From Symbiodinium natans (lineage: Eukaryota; Sar; Dinophyceae; Suessiales; Symbiodiniaceae), in assembly GCA_905221605.1 (NCBI GenBank), contig CAJNDS010002114.1, positions 79,132 to 141,631 on the forward strand: a stretch of DNA of 62,500 bases, given 5' to 3'. The translations under genes were made by a program, and so were the position numbers. Positions 38,391 through 48,745 of this stretch are shown here, piece after piece; the first letter of the stretch is position 1; the number at the start of each line of letters is the position of its first letter. The notes beneath the pieces were generated by a model. The model worked only from the letters and a program-made list of their open reading frames with translations, did no database searches and had not been told where the DNA came from.

Positions 38391-39504
38391 CTTGGGGACC
38401 AATGTGAACCCTAAAACCTGGGGCCCTTTACCCTCTACTGCTATAATCCCTGTTAAGGTATATGAGCCATAAAACCCTTTTAAGGTTCATTTAGTCCTTA
38501 TAGGGTTCTACTTTTTGCTTAAGAACCACCGGTCCAACAAGAAAACAAGTCTTCCATATAAGGGAAATTTCGGGACGACTATCTCATATTTTTGGGGGGC
38601 TTCTTAAGCAAGTAATGGGGTTTGGGGTTTGGGATGAGGGGTTTACAGGGTTTCGAGTTGAGGGGTTTATCGGGCTCAGCGTTGAGGGGTTCAGGACCTA
38701 GAGAATCACGTTGATGCTCCTCTCGTATTATATATATATATAATACATATATATATATACATTTATTAATTTATTTGCTTATTTATGTTTTTCTATACCT
38801 TCATAGCTTTCAACCCACCAAGTTTCATGAACACATGATTCCAAGTGCGGGCCCAGAAGCCTTCCCTGAGCCCTGTGTGGCAGCAGGATGGCCGGTGGCC
38901 CCAGGCCTTCGAACTTCGGGTTGCTGGCACTGGGGCTCGATACGGGTGGTGCTGGCAGCCCTCTTGGCGAGACGGCGCGGCGTCCTGCAAGGTGCACCGC
39001 GGCTGGTAGCCCTGGCATGCACACTCCTGTGCGCGTGGCGACTCCGGTCTCTCTTGCGCATGCCAGGGCGGCGCGCACGAGCAGCCTGCGCTGCACCTGC
39101 GCATGTCCCTCCGAGCCGGGCAGGTGTTGGTGCAACAAAATGGCTCGTGGAACCGCCGGTGCTCTTGAACTTCCTGGCGGCAGCCACACCCACACCCTTC
39201 TTCCGGAGTGCCCTGCTGCAGAGTGACCGGCGGCGTGCGCTGCAGGGCGCGCTGCGGCCTCCGCGGCGGCGTGCGCTCGGGCGTGGGCCGGTGGCGCCGG
39301 GAGGGCAGCCGCTGGGTCGACGGCCGCTTGTTGCGCACGGCTGGAGGAATGAAGGCACCTGTCAGGTCTGCAAGGGGTATCTCAACAGTGCCTTTCCTTG
39401 GGGACCAATGTGAACCCTAAAACTGGGGTTCTTGTACCCTCTACTACTATAATCCCCATTAAGGTATATGAGCCTTTTAAGGTTCATTTAGTCCTTAAGG
39501 TTCT
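38391..39504. repeat. Direct repeats (M9) flanking a GC-rich island
   Basis: CTTGGGGACCAATGTGAACC and about 100 further bases occur at 38391-38519 and 39396-39504 in the same orientation. Between them lie a TA/AT tract (38727-38780) and a GC-rich open region. Confidence 0.75.
38775..39413 (+). CDS. GC-rich open frame of uncertain status
   Basis: A 212-codon plus frame (for example VVLAALLARRRGVLQGAPRL, LVALACTLLCAWRLRSLLRM) covers the island, but three other long frames on both strands also cover it, as expected of GC-rich DNA. The hydrophobic and Arg-rich pattern could be a membrane-protein fragment. I cannot decide the strand. Confidence 0.25.
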   Translation: MLIYVFLYLHSFQPTKFHEHMIPSAGPEAFPEPCVAAGWPVAPGLRTSGCWHWGSIRVVLAALLARRRGVLQGAPRLVALACTLLCAWRLRSLLRMPGRRARAACAAPAHVPPSRAGVGATKWLVEPPVLLNFLAAATPTPFFRSALLQSDRRRALQGALRPPRRRALGRGPVAPGGQPLGRRPLVAHGWRNEGTCQVCKGYLNSAFPWGPM

Positions 39505-40045
39505 GCGGCGTCTACCGAAAGATGGCCGGGATGCCCCCTCTTGCAAACATGTGGACCAACTGCCAGCTGAAACCCTGAGCCCTGTAAGCCCCAAAATCTC
39601 GGGCCGCCTCGCTGCCAGAGCGTGTGCCTAGGTTGTCCAGAGAAACCCGTGCAGAAACAAGGGCTCCCTGTTTTTTCTTAATCACGCCTTAGGAAAACCG
39701 TAATCTCACAAACGGGAATGTGAGGGTACTCCTAGGCATCATAACTTGGTAGTCCAATAACCATATTAAAATAAGGGTACCCTTTTTTGGGGCTAGCGAC
39801 TTTCAAAGGGAACCTTGAACCGAACAAAGGGAAATAGGTACCACTGGGCTACCAAGCTAACCCTAAACCCTAAACCCTAAACCCTAAACCCTAAACCCTA
39901 AACCCTAAACCCTAAACCCTAAAACCTAAAACCTAAACCCTAAACCCTAAACGAAAGGGAACATACTGGGCATCCTGGGTGCGCTTCGCGTTCCGAGAGG
40001 ATGCGAGGGCGTAGCTCGGTGTCGCGGCGGCGTGCATCGAAGTTG
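39420..40045. repeat. MITE pieces and a CCCTAAA array
   Basis: An inverted-repeat element TTGGTAGTCCAATAACC..GGTACCACTGGGCTACCAA (39748-39865; relative at 19912-20038) is followed by a CCCTAAA array (39866-39951) and an M6-like end ACTGGGCATCCTGG (39965-39978). Confidence 0.6.
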
Positions 40046-40052
40046 CCGGCAT

Positions 40053-40285
40053 CCGCCTGGTCTAGGGTCTCTAGGGTCTATAGGGTCTATGGGGTCTGTA
40101 GGGTCTATAGGGTCTAGAGGGTCTAGAGGGTCTAGAGGGTCTAGAGGGTCTAGAGGGTCTAGAGGGTCTAGAGGGTCTAGAGGGTCTATAGGGTCTATAG
40201 GGTCTGTAGGGTCTGTAGGGTCCATAGGGTCTATAGGGTCTATCGGGTCTCTAGGGTCTGTAGGGTCTATAGGGTCTATAGGGGT
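40053..40285. repeat. GGGTCTA(G/T)(A/G) 9-mer minisatellite
   Basis: About 25 copies of a 9-base unit GGGTCTAGA / GGGTCTATA / GGGTCTGTA, coding for Gly-Ser-Arg or Asp-Pro-Leu by-products. Confidence 0.93.
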
Positions 40286-40542
40286 TTAGGGTTTAGGGTT
40301 TACGGTTTAGGGGGTGTAACGCTATTTTGATGTAGTACAAAGGAAGGAACCTTGCATTCTCACGATGATTGCGACTATAGGCCTTCTGCAACTGACTCGA
40401 ATCCCTCCTTCCCTACGAACTCTTGCACAGTCACCAAATATCTTACCCCAAACCCTAAACCCTAAAGCCTAAACCCTAAACCTTAAACCCTAAACCCTAA
40501 GCCCTCTTAAGGGACCACATAACTACTCTTAGAACCATGCCG

Positions 40543-40625
40543 AGAGCCCCGGCTGCCACCCTGGCAGCCGTGGCCGCGGCTTCGGCGGCCGCCGCGGCTG
40601 CCGCGGCGGAGCGGGCCTGCGACAG
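40543..40625 (-). CDS. Ala-rich exon candidate
   Basis: Minus: ARSAAAAAAAAEAAATAARV after CCTGTCGCAG. The plus strand also has an Ala-rich frame with an ATG. GCC repeats make both weak. Confidence 0.3.
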
Positions 40626-40996
40626 GCAGGGCTTTAGAGCTTCTGTCTCTGTGTCTGTGTGTGTGGGGGGGTTGGTTGAATATATTTAAAGTTTGTGTAT
40701 ATGTATATATATATATGTTTCTTATATATATATATATATATGGTTATATGGAGCTTAAGATATGGAGTTTAGATAAGAGTTTAGGGTGTCGGGTTTCGGG
40801 GGCTTGGGGGCTGAACCCACCTGTTTTGGGTTTAAGGTGTTAGGGCTGACTTCAGGTTCAGGGTTCAGGGTTTAGGGTTTAGGGTCTCGGGTCTAGGGTT
40901 TAGGGTCTAGGGTTTAGGCACCCCCCCCCCCCCCCCCCCCCCCCCGCCCAGTTTTTTGGCAGGTTGACAAGGGCTCTTAACAAGCTCGCTTTGCAG

Positions 40997-41024
40997 GCTG
41001 GGCCCTATGCCTATCTTCCAGCAT
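40997..41024 (+). CDS. Short exon with consensus splice sites
   Basis: The acceptor AAGCTCGCTTTGCAG and donor GCAT|GTAAGTAA enclose 28 bases reading AGPYAYLPA. Both sites match consensus, so the strand is reliable. Confidence 0.55.
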
Positions 41025-41467
41025 GTAAGTAACCTCGAGATCTAAACCCACAACCCAAAACCTTACACCCCAAACCCTCGCTGGGGTGACCCCAAGCCCT
41101 AAACCCCTTCGGGTACTTGTAAGGAGGGCTCATAAGCATGAGAAACTAAACCCTCAACCTCCCCTGAATCCTCCCTCGAAGCTCTCATCCTTTTCTAGGA
41201 AGAAAGGGCTAGCCTTTGGGTTCGAAGGGTAAACTCTTGGGTTCCATGGGGATTAGTTGTGGTATCCAAAGGTTCTACGCTTCTACGCGAAAAACCCCCA
41301 ACCCGAAACCTTAAACCCTAAACCCCAAACCCTAAACCCCAAACCCTAAACCCCAAGCCCCAAACCCTAAACCCCAAACCCCAAACCCCAAACCCTAAAC
41401 CCCAAACCCTAAACCCAAAACCCAAACCCTAAACGCCAAACCCTAAACCCTACTCAGCACCCAAGCC

Positions 41468-41544
41468 CAAAGCCTCGCTCCGGGCCTGGCGCCGTGGCGT
41501 CCGGGAGGAGCCACCGCGACGGCCCTGGAACCGACCAGGGGGCT
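41468..41544 (-). CDS. GC-rich coding island, strand uncertain
   Basis: Minus: GRRGGSSRTPRRQARSE between TTCCAG and GAG|GCTTTG. Plus: ASLRAWRRGVREEPPRRPWN. Both lack stops. Confidence 0.3.
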
Positions 41545-42001
41545 GTTCCGGGTTTGGGGTTTAGGGTTTAGGTTTTGGGGTTTGGGGTTAAGGTTCAGGG
41601 TTTGGGGTTTGGGGTTAGGGTTTAGGGTTTGGGGTTTAGGGCTTGGAGTTCAGGGTTCAGGGCTTGGAGTTTTGGGGTTTAGGGTTTGGAGTTTCGGGGT
41701 TTAGGGTTGTAAGATTTTGGGTGTTTAGCTTGTTTGGGCGTGTAGGCCGTTTGAAGGGTCGAACTTTTAGCTCTCATCCGTAGACCCTAAAACGTGTGGT
41801 GGAGCTTTAGGGTTGGGCCCTAAAAACCGGTTTCGGGTTTCGGGTTTCGGGTTTCGGGTCGTGGGAATTTCGGCTTTCGTGCAGGGCGTTGAAGCTTTAG
41901 GCGACAAGGCTTATAACATCTAGATGAGAGGCCCCCGTAACCCGAGAGAAACATGGGTGCCCTTGTTTGTTTCACTAGGTTAAAGATCCTAACCCTACAT
42001 A

Positions 42002-42233
42002 GAGGAGAGTAAGAAATTAAGGCCCCTCCGCGCCGTAGAAACCTGCTGCCTGATAGTGAGTCTACCAGGACGGGCTAGTATACCCTGTAACCCCTTAAAA
42101 AAGCCCTTTGTAGGGTTGATTATGGGGATTAGGCCGAATAGCCCATCCTGGTAAGTTTGTCAAACGTTCGTGAGTTCTGTCCAGCAGGGACGGAAGTGGA
42201 CTTCCGCAGCACGGCAAGGTAAGGAGGGTCAAG
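42002..42233 (+). CDS. Exon split by a MITE, plus strand
   Basis: If the M8 element and one TA are removed, LRAVETCCLIVSL continues in frame as SLSNVREFCPAGTEVDFRST to a GCAAG|GTAAGG donor, a consensus site. The acceptor side is uncertain. Alternatively the exon begins inside the 3' flank as QGRKWTSAARQ. Confidence 0.4.
42065..42151. mobile_element. MITE family M8 with TA duplication
   Basis: The ends CCAGGACGGGCTA / TAGCCCATCCTGG are inverted repeats flanked by TA on both sides (42063-42064, 42152-42153). Confidence 0.7.
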
Positions 42234-42357
42234 ATAGAGGAGCAAGACGAAGCATAGCGGTAATTAGCCGCAACCCTAAACCCTAAACCCTAAACCCGAA
42301 ACCCTAAACCCTAAACCCTAAACCCGAAACCGTAACCCTAAACCCTGATTCTCCCAG

Positions 42358-42416
42358 TTCGGCAGCTGCAACGGGACGATGAGGGCCCGTTCCCGGCACA
42401 TTTGCTCAACATCACA
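42358..42416 (+). CDS. Exon, unknown plus-strand gene
   Basis: After GATTCTCCCAG the frame RQLQRDDEGPFPAHLLNIT runs to an ACA|GCCACG donor (GC type). Confidence 0.45.
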
Positions 42417-42459
42417 GCCACGGCCCCAACCTGAACCCCCTCTTACTGCTTGGAGGGCC

Positions 42460-42565
42460 AGGGTACTTCTTAACCAATTATAACTGTACCTATAACGCAC
42501 TTATAAGCCCCTCAAGTGCCCTAACATGGCTATAAATACCGTTCTAGTTGGTTAATAAGTTTCCT
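42460..42565. mobile_element. M5-related inverted-repeat element
   Basis: TACTTCTTAACCAATTATAACT and AGTTGGTTAATAAGTTTC form inverted arms with ATAACG/CTATAA motifs, like 55410-55550. Confidence 0.5.
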
Positions 42566-42699
42566 GAACCCCCTCTTACTGTACGGGAACCCCCAAAACC
42601 TTGGGATCGTACACCCGCTGCAGCTCTAACACTCCCTTGTTTGGGCCGTATAGACCAAGGGCCCTTTAGGGTCCATTGAGACCCCTAACCCTGAACCCC

Positions 42700-42930
42700 A
42701 AACCCCAAACCCCTAAACCCCTAAACCCCTAAACCCCTAAACCCCTAAACCCCTAAACCCCTAAACCCCTAAACCCCTAAACCCCTAAACCCTAAACCCC
42801 TAAACCCCTAAACCCTAAACCCCTAAACCCCTAAACCCCTAAACCCTAAACCCTAAACCCTAAACCCTAAACCCCTAAACCCCTAAACCCTAAACCCCTA
42901 AACCCTAAACCCTAAACCCCTAAACCCCAA
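42700..42930 (-). repeat. CCCCTAAA 8-mer array
   Basis: About 28 units, mostly the 8-mer CCCCTAAA mixed with CCCTAAA, minus orientation. Confidence 0.93.
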
Positions 42931-42947
42931 ACCCTTCAGTCACAAAG

Positions 42948-43034
42948 GGGCGCCTGTGCTCCCGGAGCCGAAGACGGCTTGGCCGTGGGAACCGGCCGGA
43001 GTCGAGGGACAAACACCTGCAAAGACAAGAGTAA
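42948..43034 (+). CDS. Arg/Ser-rich exon ending at a stop, plus strand
   Basis: After GTCACAAAG the frame GRLCSRSRRRLGRGNRPESR continues DKHLQRQE and ends at TAA, 6 bases before a TTTAGGG array. It could be a last exon. Confidence 0.4.
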   Translation, partial: GRLCSRSRRRLGRGNRPESRDKHLQRQE

Positions 43035-43165
43035 GGGTTTAGGGTTTAGGGTTTATAGGGTTTAGGGTTTAGGGTTTAGGGTTTAGGGTTTAGGGTTTAG
43101 GGTTTAGGGTTTAGGGTTTAGGGTTTAGGGTTTAGGGTTTAGGGTTTAGGGTTTAGGGTTTAGGG
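43035..43165 (+). repeat. TTTAGGG array, about 18 units
   Basis: Near-perfect array with one TTTATAGGG slip. Confidence 0.94.
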
Positions 43166-43194
43166 GTTAGGTTCATGGGAAATATAGGGGCCTT

Positions 43195-43430
43195 AAGAAT
43201 TATCCGTAAATGGCAGTAAGAGTATGTAATGATAGTAGTAAGAAGAATAGTAATTATGGTAATAAATCAAAAAATCATAAGAGTAAGAATAATCATCGTA
43301 ATAACAACAATAATAAGAAGAAGAAATTCGTAGTAGTAGTGATAAATAGTGATGAGAGTCTATAGTGATAGTAACAGGAGCGATAAAAATAAGAGTAACA
43401 ATGGTAAGAGTAGTATCGTTTTTGAAGTTC
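43195..43430. repeat. AT-rich GTA/ATA-type simple sequence
   Basis: Imperfect AGTAATAATAAGAG repeats on the plus strand; the Tyr/Ser-rich minus frame is a by-product. Confidence 0.8.
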
Positions 43431-43626
43431 ATGGCTTCAAGCTTTAGGGCTGTAGGGTGTTCGGGCTCACCCGTTTCCCCTTAAAATCCTAAACCCGACG
43501 GCGAAACACACTTCCCGCAAACCCCCTAAACCCCGAAATGCTGTGAAACCCTGGCCCAACGAAACCCGAAGGGCTTGGGCCTAAACCCTAAACCCCAAAC
43601 CCTAAACCTTCTAAACCCTTAAGCCC

Positions 43627-43690
43627 TGGTGCTTGGAGGCGGGAGGCTTGCTCAGGGCCTGCAGACCCTGGAATACGCCATGGCGGCACT
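43627..43690 (-). CDS. Exon, unknown minus-strand gene
   Basis: After GGCTGAAG the frame CRHGVFQGLQALSKPPASKH continues Q to a GG|GCTTAA donor (GC type). A second minus frame (VPPWRIPGSAGPEQASRLQA) is also open. Confidence 0.4.
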
Positions 43691-44097
43691 TCAGCCCAAG
43701 GCCCAACAATAAGTTCGATAGGTTTAGGGTTTAGGGTTAGAGGCATCAACAGACACCAATGAAACCCGAAGCCCAAACCCTAACAACGAAAGCCCCATGT
43801 CCCTAAACTCTAAAAAGCCTGAACATAGCCCAGAACTCTAGCTGAACCCCGAAGCCTATGCCCTAAACCCCGCACCTACTCGAATACACTAATACAGGGG
43901 TCGGAATAAATACTTACATCACAGCGCCCCCGAATAGTCCCTATATAATCATGTTCTCCAACACCACCCAAAACCCTATTCTAAACCCTATTCTAAACCT
44001 AACCGTAAACCCTAAACCCTAAACCCTATTCCAATTTTTCAGGCCCCTTGTCTTAACTCGCAAACCCGTCTCCCTCAAAACTCCATGTCACGGCACC

Positions 44098-44156
44098 CGG
44101 GGGCAGCCCGGTGCAGCCCACATGGCAGCACGCTCGCGCAGGGCAACGGCGCTTCG
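44098..44156 (-). CDS. Cys-rich exon candidate, minus strand
   Basis: After GGGGTCGAAG the frame PLPCASVLPCGLHRAAPG ends at GG|GTGCCG. LPCGLH resembles the PCGH core of NF-X1-type zinc fingers. One exon only. Confidence 0.35.
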
Positions 44157-44712
44157 ACCCCAAACCCTAAACCCTAAACCCTAAACCCTTCGGAGTTACG
44201 GTTTTGGGGGTTGATGGTCTCCTGAAGGCTAAGGGGGTGGGGTTTTCGGATTTCAGGCGTCTAAGGGGTTGTCAACGGCGAGTAGAGTGTCAAGGGTTTC
44301 AAATGGGGCTATTCGTATCATATTTAGGCATACTATACCATGTTAGTATACTATGTGGGGTTTCCGAAATGAGGGGTACCTTATGGGGGGCCCTATTAAA
44401 GAGGGAATCATACTCTTAATGCCCGTATCATAGCATAGACTTGGCTGCTCTTAGCAGGGTAGCTATAAATTTAATTTTTAGCTGCCTTCTTAAGAAACCC
44501 AATAAACCCAAAAAGGCTAAAGATGTAAAGTTACAGTAAAGCACCACAAAGTAGAGGTTCGTTGGGTCGTTCCGACTGCTGCCGTCTCCTCTCGAGCCAT
44601 GCCTAGGATGGGGCGAGCTGCTCTTCCACATCCTCCCCCTTCCACTCGAGCCCGCCCCACCCCCCCAAGCGTTTAGGGCTTAGGGTTTAGGGTTTAGGGT
44701 TTAGGGTTTAGG

Positions 44713-44914
44713 TCACCAAACACATTCCCCAGAAGAGAAATGCTGGCCAGCGGCCTGGGCATGGGAAATCTCAGCAGTCTTTAATGTTTTGGGGGGTCGA
44801 GTGATGGCGTCGGCGGGGTACATAGACATGGCCTCCCTCCCCGAAATATGTTGAAGGCCGCGCGAAACTCCAACATCCCAAGCCTTCCGCAACTCCGAGT
44901 CAAGGGAGAACGGG
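44713..44914 (-). CDS. Exon, unknown minus-strand gene, 66 codons
   Basis: After GAGTCTGCAG the frame PFSLDSELRKAWDVGVSRGL, QHISGREAMSMYPADAITRP, PKTLKTAEISHAQAAGQHFS and SGECVW is open to TGA. Real donors may be T|GTGTTT or TTTG|GTGACC. It is among the longest islands free of repeat bias. Function not recognised. Confidence 0.55.
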
Positions 44915-45055
44915 CTGCAGACTCAGATTTTGGGGTTGGGGGGGCGTTGCGGGTTTACAGTCTAGGGTGGGTTTAGGGTTTAGGGTTTAGGGTTTGGGGT
45001 TTGGGGTTTGGGGTTTGGGGTTTGGGGTTTAGGGTTTAGGGTTTAGGGTTTTGGC

Positions 45056-45118
45056 TCTGTCAACGGAATGTTCTGTTCAATCGGGGCTTCCAAAGCCCTC
45101 ACCAAGCGAAATGGCGTA
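45056..45118 (-). CDS. Exon, unknown minus-strand gene
   Basis: After GTGCTACTCAG the frame TPFRLVRALEAPIEQNIPLT continues E before a repeat block. Confidence 0.45.
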
Positions 45119-45529
45119 CTGAGTAGCACGGGGGCGGGGGGGGCGCCTTCCTAGTTTAGGATAGACTGCGTGATGCAGGGGCCTACTTAGAAGAGGCGTT
45201 CTGAGGTCGTCTATATAAGATTTCAATCGGCCATGGTTCCGGTGAGTCTGTAGGCTCCTGCAATTTTACTCTGTCGCGCTTGTACTGTATGAACCCCCAA
45301 AGTCCCTGGAGCCTTAAACCAAACTGGACCTAAAGGCCGTAAACTTTTTAAACCCTGTTTACTAAACCCTAAATCCCAATCCCTAAACCCTAAACCCTAA
45401 ACCCTAAACCCTAAACCCTAAACCCTAAACCCTAAACCCTAAACCCTAAAGGTCCGTTTACCCCAACGCCCTAGCGGTTCGGAGGGGCTCGGATCTGTTG
45501 CTGACCACCTTTTCTCGGCCACAGAGGTC

Positions 45530-45562
45530 TCAGCAGCAAGCGCGTCTCTGGGAGCTCGGAAG
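45530..45562 (+). CDS. Exon candidate beside a MITE, plus strand
   Basis: After TTTCTCGGCCACAG the frame RSQQQARLWELG runs up to an M7 element 8 bases away. Confidence 0.35.
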
Positions 45563-45568
45563 CCCTTA

Positions 45569-45686
45569 CCCAGACCCCTGGGAGGATCCAAAAAGTAGAA
45601 CCCCCATATAGTACACTATACTACTATTGGGTCATTTTTAGGAACCCTTAAGGGGATCTACTTTTTGGATCCTCCCGGGGTCTGGG
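45569..45686. mobile_element. MITE family M7 with TA duplication
   Basis: Terminal inverted repeats CCCAGACCCCTGGGAGGATC / GATCCTCCCGGGGTCTGGG extend to about 33 bp (inner CCAAAAAGTAGA / TCTACTTTTTGG) and are flanked by TA (45567-45568, 45687-45688). Confidence 0.85.
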
Positions 45687-46109
45687 TAGTGCTCTTTGCC
45701 GATGTGGCGCTGCCCTCGAAGGGCCAGGCTCTTCTTTGCGCATGGTTTAGGGTTTGGGGATGTTTGGGGCTTAGGGTTTGGAGTAAGCCTTTTGGCGAGC
45801 CCGGCAAAGTTTGAGGCTCGTCTTTATGGCTCGTAGGGTTTTGGGTTCAGGGCTCCGTTCATGTGTAAGTATGCATGTAAATATTTAGGGTAATTGCAAG
45901 CAACTCTTCATAAGCATAAGCCATGAAGCAAGCCCTGTGCGATCGTGAGCGAACCAGATAGGCCTTAAGGCTTTGTGCGTTTGACGGCTAAGGGCTTCAG
46001 GGCTTTGAGGCTTTCGTGTTTTGGGGCGTTAGGGTTTCAGGGGTTTCGGGAGTTTAGGGTTTAGGGTTTAGGGTTTAGGCGTTTTTTTTTGGGGGGGTGG
46101 GGGGTTTAG

Positions 46110-46222
46110 GGTCAGCCAGTTCGTTGTCTGTCGACTGGGCTGGCGTCTTCGCGAGAGGCAGGCTGAAACGCGGGGGAGAGGAGTCGGCTTCTGTGACAGA
46201 CATCTTGGATCCATGTCCTTCC
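46110..46222 (-). CDS. Exon, unknown minus-strand gene
   Basis: After GGGCACCAG the frame EGHGSKMSVTEADSSPPRFS continues LPLAKTPAQSTDNELAD. The Met could be a translation start. A CCCTAAA array with duplicated flanks lies directly upstream. Confidence 0.5.
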
Positions 46223-46320
46223 TGGTGCCCTAAACCCTAAACCCTAAACCCTAAACCCTAAACCCTAAACCCTAAACCCTAAACCCTAAACCCCAAACCC
46301 TAAACCCTCCCTGGTGCCTG
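46217..46320 (-). repeat. CCCTAAA array with short direct-repeat flanks
   Basis: CCTGGTGCC occurs at both edges (TTCCTGGTGCC at 46220-46230 and TCCCTGGTGCC at 46308-46318), with about 11 units between. On the minus strand each copy contains a CACCAG acceptor-like motif. Confidence 0.75.
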
Positions 46321-46819
46321 TTTTCTACAGGATGACTCTAGACTTGGGAGGGAAAGTGGGGGGTTCTTACTTTTATTAGTACCTTCTGCAAAGCCTAAGC
46401 CCAGCTGGCGGGCCCAGTGCTGTTAAGTACACTTCCCAACCTTAGCTTTGGAGTAGACCCTGGAAAAAAGTATATACTTTTTAGGTAATAAGTAGCAATA
46501 ATAGGAACCCAGAACCAAACAAAGTATTAAAGTATAGTACTCCAAAACCCAGTAACAGGATTCTGCATCAAGAAAGCCACCCCCCAAAACGGACTTTCTC
46601 TTCGATCAGCCCAGACCTGATGAAGCCCTAAACCCTAAACCCTCAACCCTAAACCAAGGGTTTAGGGTTTAGGGGTTCAAGGGTTGAGGATTTAAGGCTT
46701 TAGGGTTTGGCACTTTAGGGCAGCCGTGACCTAGAGGCCCATACTTGACTTAGATACGTACATGCCTAGAAAACTTCAAACCCCGAAACTAACCCCCAAG
46801 CCCATCAACCGCTAAACCT

Positions 46820-46890
46820 GCAAACAACCCGAATCCCTTCAACCCTAAACCCTAAACCCTAAACCCTAAACCCGAATCCCTTCAACCACC
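46820..46890 (-). repeat. Short CCCTAAA array between a 19-bp direct repeat
   Basis: AACCCGAATCCCTTCAACC occurs at 46826-46844 and 46869-46887, with 3-4 CCCTAAA units between. Confidence 0.85.
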
Positions 46891-47570
46891 AAACCCCTCT
46901 CAAGTCCCAAAGTCCCGAAAACCCAAAACCCTTAAGCGCCAGACCACTCAGGCCCTCGGCCCTAAACCCAAGACGACTAGTTCCAACCCCGATCCCCTCG
47001 AAAGACCCTTAGACACCGATATAGAACCTAAGCAAAAAGTCACATCACTTAGACCAGCCGCCAGGGCTGCTTTCTGAACCTTAAACCCCCCCATGTCTGC
47101 ACCTAAGTCCTGAGCCCTCTCTTTCACATGTAAGGTTAAACCTAAGGAGCCGAAACCGCCCCCCCCCCCCCCCCCCCCCCCTAAACCCTAAACCCTAAAC
47201 CCTAACTCTAAACCCTAAACCCTAAACCCTAAACCCTAAACCCTAAACCGAGGCCTCACAAAGCCTGTTGAGGCCACTCGGAGCCGACAATTGAGGCGTC
47301 GGGTTTCGGGCCTTGGGGGTTCAGGGCCTTAGGATCTGGGCTTGGGTATGCAGCCTAGGGTTTTTGGATTGAGTAAACTTTACATGTTCTTAATGTCATG
47401 GTTTTTTGGGCGGGTGGGTGGTTTTGCAACGCTCGGTAAATTGCTTGACCAGTGAATCCTTGGACTTGAGATGCGGCACCCTAGACCCTAAACCCTAAAC
47501 CCTAAACCCTAAACCCTAAACCCTAAATTTCCCATGTCTGCACCTGAAGCTGAGCCCTCTTAGCCTGCAG

Positions 47571-47613
47571 ATGCATCTCTCACGGCTGGGGCTCGAGATG
47601 CTCCTCGCTTGGG
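47571..47613 (+). CDS. Exon with strong acceptor, plus strand
   Basis: CCCTCTTAGCCTGCAG precedes MHLSRLGLEMLLAW and a TGGG|GTTTAG donor. Upstream, CCCATGTCTGCACCT is duplicated at 47090 and 47531. Confidence 0.45.
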
Positions 47614-47633
47614 GTTTAGGGTTTAGCGCGAAG

Positions 47634-47727
47634 TTTAGGGTTTAGGGTTTAGGGTTTAGGGTTTAGGGTTTAGGGTTTAGGGTTTAGGGTTTAGGGTTTA
47701 GGGTTTAGGGTTTAGGGTTTAGGGTTT
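47634..47727 (+). repeat. TTTAGGG array, about 13 units
   Basis: Perfect plus-orientation array. The following region to 48470 has a GCAGCCAGC triplet repeat (47924-47941), a truncated M1 element (47944-47970) and degenerate repeats, with no gene I can support. Confidence 0.93.
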
Positions 47728-48745
47728 GTTAAGGTCTAGGGTCTAGGGTCTAGGTTGAGTAGGGTCTAGGGAGACATGGCGGCGTTTTGTATATGTGCAT
47801 TCTACCAAAATGTTGTGCACTCTATGTATACACATATTTATCGACTGCGTATGGCTATGACTGCAGGGTGCCGGGTACCACTGGCCGGGTACCACTGCAG
47901 GATTCAAATCTACGCAGCCAGCGCAGCCAGCGCAGCCAGCGAATTGGGATGTTCCCCTTCATACTAACCCCATACCTGCGTAGCAGATCCAATCACCCTG
48001 CGCCTAACCCCACACTTGGTCTTTCAACTTCAATTTGCCACTACTGATCACCCCCCCCCCCCACCAAAACAAAAAACATAGCAAAGCCTAACCCAGACTT
48101 TCGGGTTTTAGGCTGTAGGCTTTCGGGCTTAGAGTTTAGGTCCGCTCTAAAAACGAAACATGTACGGTGTATAAAAAAGCAAGAGTTCCAACCCTTGGCC
48201 CACCAAACCCTGAACACCTCCCAAACACCCGAAACACCCTAAGCGTTAGACGCCCCAGTCCCACCCCAAATCCCTAGGCCTGAATGACACCAAAAGAAAA
48301 GGCCAACAACAAAAACCAAACATCCCAAAACCTTGAAACCCGAAATACCTCATGCCCCAGACCCGAAAACCCCATGCGAACCTATAAGCCACGAAACCCT
48401 AAACCCTAAACCCTAAACCCTACACCCTAAACCCTAAACCGCCCTAAACCCTAGACCTAAGGATCTCAAAGACCGCGAAGGTTGTACTCTTGGGTGTGGG
48501 ATCATTTTCAAAGAGTCGGTTAGGAGCATATGGGGGTTTACGAAAAGAGGGGGTACCCTTTTTTGGGATTCCTATAATACGGATTCTACCATTTGGGGGT
48601 ATAGTAGGCGTTTAGGGTTTAGGGTTTAGGGTTTAGGGTCTAGGGTTTAGGGGCGTAACCCCCCTTGGGGGGATGTCCATATTGAAGGGACCTTTTAGGT
48701 GGTACGACCTTAGAGGTACGAGCTTGGGCCCCTTGATAGGGCCCC

